DNA from: Synaphobranchus kaupii
Lineage: Eukaryota > Chordata > Actinopteri > Anguilliformes > Synaphobranchidae
Length of the DNA: 64,000 nt
Assembly (NCBI GenBank): GCA_029718625.1
Contig: CM056380.1
Coordinates: 45,785,827 to 45,849,826, forward strand
Direction of reading: 5' to 3'
A program made the position numbers and the translations under genes. The notes beneath the pieces were generated by a model. That model worked only from the letters and a program-made list of their open reading frames with translations, did not search any database and was not told the DNA's origin. Of the stretch, positions 46,431 through 58,502 are shown piece after piece (the first letter of the stretch is position 1; each line of letters begins with the position of its first letter).

Positions 46431-46583
46431 GAGCCCCTCCAGTCTCATCGAGCAGCACTATATACACTGCGTATATACTACATGCATTAATAAACTTCTC
46501 CCTGCATGAGCCCCTCCGTCTCATCGAGCAGCACTATATACACTGCGTATATACTACATGCATTAATAAACTTCTCCTGCATT
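46431..46583. repeat. 77/76-bp tandem duplication
   Basis: Two copies begin GAGCCCCTCC at 46431 and 46508, with identical GCACTATATACACTGCGTAT and ATACTACATGCATTAATAAA blocks. They differ by single-base insertions or deletions only. This is a recent local duplication. Confidence 0.9.
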
Positions 46584-46589
46584 ATGCAC

Positions 46590-47066
46590 AGGGGCTCTTA
46601 ACCGCCTCATTTGGGTCAGTTAGGAAACACCAGGCCAATAACTGGTATAACTATTTTCTTCCCTGCCATAGATCATGTACATGGTTCCCAGATGTTTTAT
46701 ATTAAAATGTATTACATATTTTCCCCATTAAAGCACATTTTGTTTTTCATTCCCATACTTTATATGTTGCATATTTTATGGATGACATATCCTTGATAAT
46801 ATTATGAGAACCATAACTTTAAAGTATAATACTACCTAGTTATGTCTTAAATAAATCAATAATATGTGCCTGAGATCCAGCAGAAAAAACGTTTTTTTAA
46901 TTTTTTTGACATTATTATTATATAATGTTATTATTGATTATTTTTTGATAATACAAGCCTCTTGGACAACAAACAGTGAAAACATTTATTTCATAAAATA
47001 CATATGTATGTGTATACAATTCATTTCAAAGAATGTCCCTTGTAGTGTAGGTTTCAGCATAGTAAC
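46590..47066. other. AT-rich spacer, no gene
   Basis: Unique, strongly AT-rich sequence with T runs. The open frames of about 60-70 codons have no recognisable content. Confidence 0.4.
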
Positions 47067-47069
47067 ATA

Positions 47070-47643
47070 CAGTTGAAGTCGGAAATTTACATACACTTAG
47101 GTTGAAGTCATTAAAACTCATTTTTAGCCACTCCACAGATTTCATGTTAGCAAACTATAGTGTTGGCAAGTCAGTTAGGACATCTACTTTGTGCATGACA
47201 GGTACACAAAGTCCTCACCTCAATCCAATCGAAAATTTGTGGGCAGAACTGAAAAAGCGTGTGCGAGCAAGGAGGCTGACAAACCTGACTCAGTTACACC
47301 AGTTCTGGCAGGAGGAATGGGCCAAAACTCCAGCAAATTATTGTGAGAAGCTTGTGGAAGGCTACCCAAAACGTTTGACCCAAGTCAAACAATTTAAAGG
47401 CAATGCTACCAAGTACTAACAGAGTGTATGTAAACTTCTGACCCATTGGGAATGTGATGAAAGAAATAAAAGCTGAAATAAATCATTCTCTATACTTTCT
47501 GACATTTCACATTCTTAAAATAAAATTGTGATCCTAAATGACCTAAGACAGGGAATGTTTACTAGGATTAAATGTCAGGAATTGTGAAAAACTGAGTTTA
47601 AATGGATTTGGCTAAGGTGTATGTAAACCTTCGACTTCAACTG
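47070..47643 (+). mobile_element. Internally deleted Tc1 element (CAGTTGAAG type)
   Basis: Both outer ends are present (CAGTTGAAGTCGGAAATTTA at 47070; inverted end CTTCGACTTCAACTG at 47643) with flanking TA. An inner direct repeat (GAGTGTATGTAAACTTCTGA) is at about 47421. At 574 bp it has lost most of the transposase gene; about 1.6 kb is usual for this group. It could be mobilised only in trans. Confidence 0.9.
47217..47419 (+). pseudogene. Tc1 transposase C-terminal remnant
   Basis: The frame reads the end of a Tc1 transposase, including [10 protein letters not shown], where the E is the third residue of the DDE catalytic triad. It continues through a conserved tail to the natural stop at 47417-47419. 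The helix-turn-helix DNA-binding region and the first two catalytic aspartates are deleted, so the protein is inactive. Confidence 0.85.
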
Positions 47644-47645
47644 TA

Positions 47646-48560
47646 TATGGTTCTTGAGATTAAGACCAGAAACTCATGTCCCCTACAGCAAAAAATATGA
47701 ACTGCTGGGTCTTAGGAGGATAAATGACATGATTTAGACTTGCGTCCATGTACTGGTCTATTAAAAGTACTCCGCATTGCAGCATCTTGTGAGTGTAGAA
47801 TAAAGGTGTGAAAGGTTATCTGTTTGATTGAGTGGAGGGGCTTTATTTACAGAATGGTCATTTTTAAACCGCTAAAGATGTACGACTAAAAACTCATGTA
47901 CTAATGAGTGGTGCAAATGTTTTAGTGCACATAGCAAGTTCTGTCGGGAAACTCTTGCTGTAGCCGACCATGGTCAGCTAGCAACCAGGCGTCTCATACT
48001 CAACCAATCACATGTACACACCTGTAATGGAACGCCCATTTTAAACCAAGAATCAGACCTCCCTGCAGTGCTCACTGACGCGCTGCTCTTTATTTGCTTG
48101 CGGCTTCTGTGATAAAATAAATGTGGTATCAACCTCCACTACCCCAGCTTCCTCCTGTTGTTTGGATCTGCTTTGGTATGGGGGTTTCTGGTCCTCTCTG
48201 CTTTAGCAGGGGGAGATGCCCATGCTCCAGAGTTAGAACCTAAAGCAGATCCATTCAGCGCCAAACCAAAATAATTATGCAGCACATTCATTCATTAAAA
48301 CACTCACGTTACTTGAATACGTGAGTTGTCCTGACAGAATTTAGTTTGTTGTTGCTACACTTGGGGGTGCAGCAGTTTGGGGTGTATGTACATATAGTGG
48401 TAAACTACAGGCAGTTACTACAGACAGGGTGCCCTTTTTTAGTGACTAGTAAGATTGGATACAACGGAAGGGATAAGAAATTCGTAATGCAAATATGGAA
48501 GAATGTTACTGCTGGAAAAAGACTGAGGTGATGCTCTCATGACTGGGTATAAAAGGATTT
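47646..48560. other. Unique sequence, no gene seen
   Basis: No recognisable gene, RNA or transposon. Composition is intermediate and the short frames are unremarkable. Confidence 0.4.
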
Positions 48561-48565
48561 CAAAG

Positions 48566-48875
48566 GACTCTAGATATCTTATTTTCAAGTACTCTTACAA
48601 TCGATACTATAACCTCTCTGCATTTGAATGGATCTCTATGGGAATTGGGGGGTGTGTGACTAGATTAAGCTGTAAATTACACGGGACTAGTATGGAATAC
48701 ATGATTGGCAAAATGGCTGTAAGTCATCAAGGGTCTGAGGTATCAAACAAGCCTCAAACCATCACTCTGCTGCCAGATATGCAGTAGATATGGATGGATC
48801 ACTTTAAGGGTTGTTTCCCCTGACTCATTTTCCGATTGAACTATATGGAAAAATAAGTCAGGAGAAACAACCCTT
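48566..48875 (+). repeat. Palindromic core repeat, left arm plus centre
   Basis: From GACTCTAGATATCTTATTTT through GATCTCTATGGGAATTGGGG and CATCACTCTGCTGCCAGATA to the centre (CTGACTCATTTTCC, then AAAAATAAGTCAGGAGAAAC). It stops shortly into the right arm. No Tc1 ends were found around this copy. Confidence 0.75.
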
Positions 48876-48879
48876 CAGG

Positions 48880-49828
48880 ACAACCCCATGTGACCACTTG
48901 TGGAAAGATCATGTTCATGGGATCAAGATCATGAGATACAAATGGCAAATGCAGTCGCTTAACAAAATCACAGCACGTCCTTGTTCCCTGTTGATGTTTG
49001 CATCTTCTGCTCCTGGTTATTGGAAAAGGGAGAGAACTGAGAAGAGCTCTTTGAGATGGAAATATATGTCTCCGCAAATGATTTCCCTTAAAATTTCCCC
49101 CTGCAGACAATGCGCTGCATCCCATGGCTCACACCACAAATCACAGATTATAACAATAACAGAGGCAGGAATGCATTTTACCCCAGAAAACCTTTCTCCA
49201 CAAAATACTCTTTATCCTTGCATTTGTGAGCACGCCTAAACCATTATTTTGCTAGCAAAAAATACTTTTTTTAGCTGTTGATTCGGATCAGGGCCGAACC
49301 TTTGCCCAAACACAGAAATACCCCTATAGACAGGAGAACCTCCAAAAGGAACAAGAACCACTTGATGACCCAGCTGGGTGGCGAAATTGGATATATGGTG
49401 GAGCTGTTCCATTCACTGCTGCAAAAGCTAGTATCAAGGTTTTAAACTTGATATGAGCTGTAACAGGTAGCCAGTGAAGTGAAATGAGGAGGGGTGTGAT
49501 ATGAGCACACTTGGGAGGTCCGTTCTAACCCTGGCACCTCCAACACCCCCCACCCTCACAGAGGAGACCAACGTCTCCTTATGGACTCTGCCCCTTCTGC
49601 TCAGGGAGACATAGTGCTGAGGCATAGGACATAGTGATAGCAGGAAGACAGGTTGCTTTGCTGCTATGCTGATGAATTAAGAATACATTTTAAAATAAGT
49701 CAGGAGATCAACAGGGGGTTGTGGAGGTGATGTGCCAGCGCTGACCCTCCACCCCCCACCCGCAATTCCCCTCCTGCCAAGGAGCAGACATCACCATCGA
49801 CCCCGATGGACAGCCAAGATTAGATGGG
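48880..49828. other. Unique sequence, no gene seen
   Basis: A 142-codon open frame (48811-49239) begins inside the core repeat and has no recognisable domain. The rest is unremarkable, with a short C-rich stretch near 49535-49555. Confidence 0.4.
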
Positions 49829-49829
49829 C

Positions 49830-50299
49830 GTGTGGTGTATGTATGTGTGTATATGTATGCGTGTGCATGTGTATGTATATGTGTATATGTATGTGTGTGC
49901 ATGTGTATATATGTGTATATGTATGCGTGTGGATGTGTATGTATGTGTGTTTATGTCTGTGTGTGCATGTGTATGTATGTGTGTGCGTGTGTTTGTATGT
50001 ATGTATATGTATGTGTGTGCGTGTGTTTGTATGTTTGCATATGTATGCGTGTGCGTGTTTGTATGTGTATGTATGTGTGTATATGTATGTGTGTGCGTAT
50101 GTATGCGTGTATAAGTATGCGTTTGCGTGTGTTTGTATGCGTGTATATGTATGTGTGTGCGTGTGTATGTATGTGTGTATATGTATGCGTGTGCATGTGT
50201 TTGTATGTGTGTCTATGTATGTGTGTGCGTGTGTTTGTATGTGTGTATATGTATGCATGTGCGTATGTATGTGTATATGTATGTGTGCGCATGTGTATG
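49830..50299. repeat. (TATGTG)n-type microsatellite, left block
   Basis: About 470 bp of TGTATGTGTG/TATATGTATGCGTG units. It ends exactly at the TA target of the Tc1 element that follows and resumes after that element, so the two blocks were one array before the insertion. Open frames (Cys/Val or Thr/His repeats) are artefacts. Confidence 0.95.
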
Positions 50300-50301
50300 T
50301 A

Positions 50302-51503
<1,202 letters not shown>

Positions 51504-52190
51504 GTGTATATGTATGCATGTGCATGTGTTTGTATGTGTGTATATGTATGCATGTGCATGTGTTTGTATGTATATGTATGTGTGTGTTTGTATGTGTGTA
51601 TATGTATGCGTGTGTTTGTATGTGTGTATATGTATGCGTGTGCGTGTGTTTGTATGTGTGTATGTGTATGCGTGTGTTTGTATGTGTGTATATGTATGCG
51701 TGTGCGTGTGTTTGTATGTGTGTATATGTATGCATGTGCTTGTATGTGTGTATATGTATGTGTATGTGTGTGTTTGTATGTGTGTATATGTATGCGTGTG
51801 CGTGTTTGTATGTGTGTATATGTATGTGTATGTGTGTGTTTGTATGTGTGTATATGTATGCATGTGCGTGTGTTTGTATGTGTGTATATGTATGCGTGTG
51901 TTTGTATGTGTGTATATGTATGCGTGTGTTTGTATGTGTGTATATGTATGTGTATGTGTGTGTTTGTATGTGTGTATATGTATGCGTGTGTTTGTATGTG
52001 TGTATATGTATGCGTGTGTGTGTGTTTGTATGTGTGTATATGTATGCATGTGTTTGTATGTGTGTATATGTATGTGTGTTTGTATGTGTATGTGTGTGTT
52101 TGTATGTGTGTATATGTATGTGTGTTTGTATGTGTGTGTGTATGTGTGTTTGTATGTGTATGTGTATGTGTGTGTTTGTATGTGTATGTG
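51504..52190. repeat. (TATGTGTG)n-type microsatellite, right block
   Basis: About 690 bp of TGTATGTGTGTATATGTATG units with GTTTG interruptions, the continuation of the block left of the Tc1 element. The very long open frames here (up to about 308 codons on both strands) are produced by the repeat period. Confidence 0.95.
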
Positions 52191-52194
52191 TATG

Positions 52195-54496
52195 AGAGCG
52201 AGTGTGCGTAAGGGGGGGGCGGGGGTCTTCTCCTCCCCAAAAAATCCCATCAGGGCAGTTGGGGGAGGTGGCGTCACGCAGGTAAGTGTCTCACCTGGCA
52301 CCAACACGCAGCACCCCCAGGGGACTGTGAACACCTGCAGAGCAGCACACAGAGCTGAGCAGCTCAGATGGCTGCAGATAACAGAGTGGTCAGCTAGCAC
52401 AGCATTTACATGCATTTACTAAGGAGGGCTAATGAGGTGCTAATTGATTCTGGGGCTTGTGGGCTCTCACTGTAAGACAGTAAGTGCTGATATGTTTATG
52501 GTAGGTAGATAAGCTCTGTTACAAGCTTCAGATTAGGCCTTGGGCAGACAGCGCTGTCTGGGGTGGTTGGGGGAGGGGGGGGGGGGGGTGTGGGGTGTGT
52601 TGGAGGGGTGTCCATGCAGTGTCCATATCAGACAGGAATTCTCTCAATGATAAAACAGGTTTTTTTCTGACTCCATTCAGAATGTAAGATACAACAATTA
52701 GGAGCAAAAAGGTCCCGGTTAACACCTGTAGCTTTTCCCCCGGTTTTTAATTAGCAAGAAAAACAATTGCTTTGAGATTCCCTTTTTTTCAGATCCAGCA
52801 AAACTCTTCTGGCTTTTACCCAGGGGAATAAAGAAAGATAATGTTATAGGCTTGAGATAGCTGTAGGATTTGGTCACACAATAAAGGGAAAATGTCATCA
52901 AGGGCAAAAGTAGAGGCATCTCTTGCGCATCCCATGCAGAGGTCTACATAGCGCTGCGCTCGCTACACGTGCACGGATCGGCCCTATATTGACATGTGAT
53001 TACTCGCATGCGATGCACTCACAATGCACCACGCCTGCATTCAGTGACACTTTGTAAGTAAATGATTACCGTTCTCCCTATTCTTTTTAACATGCGAAAT
53101 GAAGAGATCAGAGCCGTTCTCCATTGTGTCTCAGTTCCCTGGCGGAGTAGCCGGGGAGTCAAGAGCGCCATTGTTGCCGATGTTGCACTAGGGTAACACA
53201 AGACTGTAGATCAGAGCACAAAGCGGTGTGCTAGCATTGAGCTTTCCACATTTTTTCATGCATTGCGGCTACACACTGCTCACAAGTCAAGGCCCTGAAC
53301 TCTGCTAACATTTGTTGTACGTACATATACACAATATATAAACATGTACGGCAGAATGGAGAGAGGGGTCAGAATGTAGGAATGGAGAAGGTGCACATAG
53401 AGAGAATGGGTCCTTGAAATGTGAAAGATCAGCAAAATATAAGAATTACAAAATAGAAAGAATATGTGTGTAAAGTGTTTATAGCCTGTCCTTGATGAAG
53501 AGTGGGAAGAAAGGAGGAAGGAAATAATGGCCAGAAAAGGAAGAATGAGTGGTAGTGGGAGTGTGTGGGGGGGGGGGGGGGGGGAGGCTGTCCTCTCTGC
53601 ATTAACATCAGAGCACATGGTTTATAAATCTCCTTATGAAATCTACTCCTGCCAGGGGTAATTACAATGAACAACTTCATATGGTTTGTCTGCCGGTGCC
53701 CGAGATAAGAGGTGGAGGGGAGGTGGGGGGCGGAGCATGGCACGCGCCGCGCCCCGCCCGCTTGGAACGTAAAATCCTTTATCTTATCTACATCTTCGCA
53801 GAACAACCGGCTTCTCCCCAATTCCAACCCTAATCTTCTGCGTAAACAATACTGATATTTCTCCACCACAGCAAAAAAAAAAAAAAAAAAAAGGAAGAAG
53901 AAGAAAAAAATGAGGCCTGCCAGATTGGGTCCTGATAACATCACTCATTTACACACATCATCCCTCTGCCAAAATCTGCTCCAACCTCCCACTCTCTCTG
54001 CTTCTCCCTCATGTTTCAAACATTTATGCAAGAGCATAAAAAGCAGTGTCCCTGGAAGTGTGTATGTGTCATATAACAATTTCAAATATAAATAAATTCA
54101 GCTGCTGTTCAGTGTACATATCCTATGCACATACCATGTGTAACTTTCAATGGGGGAAAACAATCGGATATAACAGGCATTTAACCACTTAATTGCTTTG
54201 ATTGCTTAATTTGATTAATTAATAGAAAACGGTTAAAGGAAATAATTCTAAGCATATCTTCAACGGAATAAACATATTTAAAGAAAAAAACACTATATTG
54301 AACCCAGAAACTAGGTGCTGTAGAGAGGGGCAGCACACAATAAAATTGAGCTTATAAACAACTTAAAAAAAAATAAATAATAAAGATAAAAAAGATTAAA
54401 TTAACCAAACAAAGCACCCCCCCGCGACACCACACAAAGGAGAGGTGAAGCCTCGTGTCATCAGGCAGTGAGTTCTCTCATACGCCCTTGCAGTAC
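52195..54496. other. Unique sequence, no gene seen
   Basis: This includes G runs at 52575-52588 and 53567-53584 and an A run at about 53873-53892. 52930-53270 is CpG-richer, unique sequence. No coding region or RNA gene could be supported. Confidence 0.4.
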
Positions 54497-54562
54497 TCCC
54501 CTCTCTCTATTTCTCTCATTCTCTCTCTCTTTCTCTCCCCCTCCCCTCCCTCTCTCTCTCCA
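54497..54562. repeat. (CT)n microsatellite
   Basis: Interrupted CTCTCT/TTCTCTC tract. Simple sequence. Confidence 0.9.
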
Positions 54563-54569
54563 TTCTGTG

Positions 54570-54770
54570 CTAGCCGTTCCCTCTCTGAGGGGTAACATCA
54601 TCATTCTCATCCTCAGCCGTGCCACTGATAGCGCAGGATAACCTGCAGGGCGCCGCTAAATTAGAAATGAAGTTGATGTAATCAGCTGTGCTCATAAGCC
54701 GTGCCACAGACCTCTTTGCCTCCATTTGTTTATCTGCTCTATTTCCTGCGCGGGGAAGGAGCAGACTTAA
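54570..54770. promoter_or_regulatory. Candidate conserved non-coding element
   Basis: Unique DNA with GGGGTAACATCATCATTCTC, GTTGATGTAATCAGCTGTGC and a forkhead-like CATTTGTTTATCTGC. There are no repeats. The suggestion rests on appearance only. Confidence 0.25.
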
Positions 54771-54840
54771 GGACGGAGGGCTGGGTGGTCAACCTCCCAA
54801 CACACATGTGCACATGTACGTACATGCACACACACATATA

Positions 54841-55809
54841 CAGTGCCCACCACTATTATTGGCACCCTTGGTAAAGATGAGTAAAAACGGTTATAAAAAA
54901 TTCACCGTTTTGTGAATTAGCTTAATCTCAAACTGAAAAAATTAGAAAAATCCAACCTTTAATTGAAGTTAATTTATTATGAGAAAAAAATTTAAATAAT
55001 TATTTTAACAAAACCATGTGCGCCACAAGTATTGGCACCCCTGCATATATATAGAATAAAGTAATAATTTTTAATATTTGGTCGCATATCCTTTGCATGC
55101 CATGACTTAATGATGTCTGTGACCCAACAACATCAAAAGACTCTTGATATCTTATTTTCTGGTACTCTTACAAGCGATACTATAACATCTCTGCATTTGA
55201 ATGGACTTGAAGGGTTTCTTCTCCTGACTTATTTTTCCATAGAGTTCAATAGGGAAAATTTGTCAGGGAAACAACCCTTAAAGTGATCCATCCATATCTA
55301 CTGCATATCTGGCAGCAGAGTGATGGTTTGGGGCTCGTTTGATACCTCAGACCCTTGATGACTTACAGCCATTTTACCAACCATATATTCCATACTGTTC
55401 CAGAATAATTTAGAGCTAAAATTAGTCCCCATAGAGATCCATTCAAATGAAGAGACGTTATAGAATCGCTTGTAAGAGTACCAGAAAATATGATATCAAG
55501 AGTCTTTTGATGTTGTTGGGTCACAGACATCAGGAATTCGTGGCATGCAAAGGATATGCAACCAAATATTAAAAATAATTACTTTATTCTATATATAAAA
55601 TTCAGGGGTGCCGATAATTGTGGTGCACGTGGTTTTGTTAAAAATTATTATTTCTTATTTTTTTTCTCATAATAAATTTACTTCAATTAAAGGCTGGATT
55701 TTTCTCATTTTTTCAGTGTGACATTAAGCTAATTCACCAAACGGTGAATTTTTTTATAACCCTTTATACTCATCTTTACCAGGGGTGCCAATAATAGTGG
55801 AGGACACTG
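54841..55809. mobile_element. Complete long-TIR Tc1-like foldback element
   Basis: The ends are CAGTGCCCACCACTATTATT (54841) and its inverted partner, ending GTGGAGGACACTG (55809), each flanked by TA. An inner direct repeat (TATTGGCACCCCTGC) lies at about 55030 and its inverse near 55605. From both ends the inverted match continues for about 230 bp and then passes into the palindromic core (55068-55578). The entire 969-bp element is therefore one giant inverted repeat, apart from a deletion in the left core arm. No transposase is encoded. Confidence 0.85.
55068..55578. repeat. Palindromic core, nearly complete
   Basis: The left arm starts TATTTGGTCGCATATCCTTT and passes CTTACAAGCGATACTATAAC. 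It jumps at about 55206 from the ATTTGAATGGA block straight to CTTGAAGGGTTTCTTCTCCT (a deletion of roughly 150 bp relative to the right arm). The right arm is complete to GCATGCAAAGGATATGCAAC. It serves as the reference for the other copies. Confidence 0.8.
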
Positions 55810-55815
55810 TATATA

Positions 55816-56628
55816 CAGTCGCGCCTGAAAGTATTCAGACCCCTTCACCTTTTGCACACTTTATTGTGTTGTAGATTTAAAATGGATAAAATTGCCATTT
55901 TTTCCCATCAATCTACACTCAATAACCCATAATAACAAATTGAAAACATGTTTTTAGAAGAGCCCCAAACCATCACTCTGTTGCCAGATATGGAGTAGAT
56001 GTGGATGGATCGCTGCAAGGGTTATTTCTCCTGACTCATTTTCCTATAGAACTCTATGGGGGAAAAAGTCAAAGAAACAACCCTTAAAGTGATCCATCCA
56101 CATCTACTCCATATCTGGCTGCAGAGTGATGGTTTGGGGCTCATTTGATACCTCAGACTCTTGATGATTTACAGCTATTTAGCCAGTCATGTGTTCCATA
56201 CTGTACCAGCATAATTTACAGCTGAATACCTCCCAATTCCCATAGAGATCAAATCAAATGCAGAGGGGGTTATAGTATGACTTGTAACAGTACCTGAAAA
56301 TAAGATATCAAGAGTCTTTTGATGTTTATGGGTCACAGACTTCAGGAAGTAACAGCATGCAAAGGATATGCGAGCAAATATTAAATATGATACTTTAAAA
56401 ATACGTTAAAGCAAAGAGTATGAATACTTATGTAAATGAGAGATTTCAGTTTTTGATTTTTAATAAATTTGCAAAGATTTCTAAAAACATGTTTTCACTT
56501 TGTCATTATGGATTATTGAGTGTAGATTGATGGGGAAAAAATGGCAATTTTATCCATGTAAAATTAAATCTACAACACAATAAAGTGTGCAAAAAGTGAA
56601 GGGGTCTGAATACTTTCAGGCACCACTG
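55816..56628. mobile_element. Tc1/mariner-like shell (third TIR type) carrying the palindromic core
   Basis: The ends CAGTCGCGCCTGAAAGTATT (55816) and inverted partner ending TTTCAGGCACCACTG (56628) have TA on both sides. TIRs extend about 140 bp (to 55959 and from about 56480 inverted). The interior (55960-56390) is the palindromic core with the left arm truncated, not a transposase. This TIR sequence is unrelated to those of the elements at 54841 and 29487. It starts 6 bp after the previous element. Confidence 0.85.
55960..56390. repeat. Palindromic core inside the third Tc1 shell
   Basis: Short left arm (AAACCATCACTCTGTTGCCA to GATGGATCGCTGC), centre (TTTCTCCTGACTCATTTTCC), then a full right arm ending GCATGCAAAGGATATGCGAG and CAAATATTAAATATG. 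The left-arm truncation point falls within a few bases of that at 29574. Confidence 0.8.
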
Positions 56629-56671
56629 TATATATGACTATAAATCCACACTCGCTGACACGAATACATTG

Positions 56672-56722
56672 ATGCGTACGCACACACACGCACACACGCG
56701 CGCATGCACAAGCACACACACC
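56672..56722. repeat. Alternating purine-pyrimidine tract
   Basis: CGTACGCACACACACGCACA followed by CACGCGCGCATGCACA. It is a short Z-DNA-prone simple repeat. Confidence 0.75.
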
Positions 56723-56724
56723 AC

Positions 56725-57312
56725 TCTGTATATGAACGTATATGTTATACCCACCCTGCAGAAAGTTATGCATCTAAGAAGGGTATATATGGAAGGGGGA
56801 TTACTTTGAACAATCTACTTCAAAACAAGATTAGAACGAGAAAATCTTGTCTTTCAGCAAATCGGTTTCTCACAATTAAAAAAAGCACACCTACAAAATG
56901 CATAGCACTGGTAAGGCATCACAGAGCCGACAGTGCAGAAGATTCAGGACAGGAAATAGTACTTTGTTATGCAAGCGGCTGAACTTATACACTTCAACCA
57001 AATTATGGGAGCTACTGTACAGTCAGCTGTACCATACTGACCATAGCAAATGCTACCCGACACCAGCTAGGGTGGCCCTATAAGAGGCTGTTCCCTTTGT
57101 GTAGACAAGATTAACAGTGTGACTCTACAAACTTACGTGTCAAAGAAAAAGAGACACATAGAGAGAAATAAAGGCAAAAAGAGACAGATGGAGAGAAAAA
57201 TTTATATTTAATAATAATATTATTTATAAATTCAATATTTACATTAATTTCTGTAGGTCTTGGGATATCTACATATGTATTTCCTGCCAATGAAGCAACT
57301 TGAATGCGCATT
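56725..57312. other. Unique sequence, no gene seen
   Basis: A 92-codon frame (56704-56982) has no recognisable domain. The rest is AT-rich. Confidence 0.4.
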
Positions 57313-57317
57313 TTAAA

Positions 57318-57378
57318 AGAGAGAGAGAGAAAGAGACAGGAAGAGAGTGAGAGGGAGCAAAAGAGAGAGAGAGGATAT

Positions 57379-57474
<96 letters not shown>

Positions 57475-57487
57475 GAGAGAGAGAGAG

Positions 57488-57521
<34 letters not shown>

Positions 57522-57532
57522 AGAAACAGAGA
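57318..57532. repeat. (GA)n microsatellite
   Basis: About 215 bp of GAGAGA with occasional GGA and GAAA interruptions. Arg/Glu-repeat and Ser/Leu-repeat frames over it are artefacts. Long GA tracts can form triplexes (H-DNA). Confidence 0.95.
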
Positions 57533-57900
57533 TGGACAGAGATGTACTCTCTGAATGGGATCCAGTGTATCAGGGGATGGGGGCATCAGCAGCTCTCTAG
57601 GAGAGCAGATTGAGGGTAGTGGATGTGTGTGTACTGTTCTGCCTGGTTGGGTGCGATATGAGGCTACCACACCCGCCCCACTCCCACACACACACACACA
57701 CACACACACAAAACCACCCCCCTTCAAGAAAATCGGACTTCCTGCAGAGGCATACCGGACGAGCCAACTCCTCCCACTAAGGAGAACGAGGGTCCCGCCC
57801 ATTAAGAGGGTGTGACCACTCAGTTAATGGGCCATGTCAAGAGAGGAGAGGGGGGCGACACCCGTGTGAGAGGCATCCTGCTGAGATGGACCCTGCGAAA

Positions 57901-57903
<3 letters not shown>

Positions 57904-57934
<31 letters not shown>
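57904..57934. repeat. 31-base C run
   Basis: Pure C tract, the longest homopolymer in the window, flanked by unique GC-rich sequence. The true length is uncertain. Confidence 0.9.
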
Positions 57935-57936
<2 letters not shown>

Positions 57937-58251
57937 ATCCAGATCCAGATGGATGGGAGGGCTCAGGGGACAGTGGGCCGGGCGGGGCTGGGCTAAACCC
58001 CCCACCCCACCCCCCCTCGTGAGTAATCTGCGCTCGGCTCATGTCCTGGATGAGTCAGGCTGACCTGTCAAAGCTAGACATTACTCATACCTGCTCAGTG
58101 CTCACTGAACTGAATAAGACCTGAAATGGAAATCCCCCCCCCACCCCCTTCACTTCAACTGGAGGACAATCTGCATCTCAGCAGACCCTATTTAGTCTAT
58201 GGGAAAAAGTTCATTAATGGTGATGGTATTATAAAACAGTATTGCACTAGC

Positions 58252-58494
58252 GCCTGAGTTTTCAACAGGGGCGTCCGCAGACCCTGGGGGTCCTTGAAGG
58301 TACTGTACGCAGGCCCTGGCCAGACATGATACACAATGAATATATATAGATTTGGGAATAGATTTTAAATATAAAACCTTTTTTTTATTTTTTATTTTTT
58401 TAAATATAACCTTTTTAACCGTATAATGGGTGTCCCCTAGACAACTTTGAGCTTGGGTGGGGGGTCCCTGGACCAGAAAAGGAAGAAAACCCCC
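58252..58494. mobile_element. Small hAT-type MITE
   Basis: The ends are weakly inverted (GCCTGAGTTTTCAACAGGGG on the left; inward from the right, GGGGGTTTTCTTCC). An 8-bp near-duplication flanks it: GCACTAGC at 58244-58251 and GCACTAGT at 58495-58502. Inner inverted blocks GACCCTGGGGGTCC and GGGGTCCCTGGACC also mirror each other. An 8-bp target duplication is typical of hAT elements. About 243 bp with no gene. Confidence 0.6.
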
Positions 58495-58502
58495 GCACTA
58501 GT

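Noticed and set aside
54841..56628. A single large transposon covering both elements
   Set aside because: Each half has its own matching TIR pair and TA flanks, and the TIR sequences of the two halves are unrelated.
57269..57802. 177-codon Ser/Leu-rich frame
   Set aside because: Reverse strand of the (GA)n tract.
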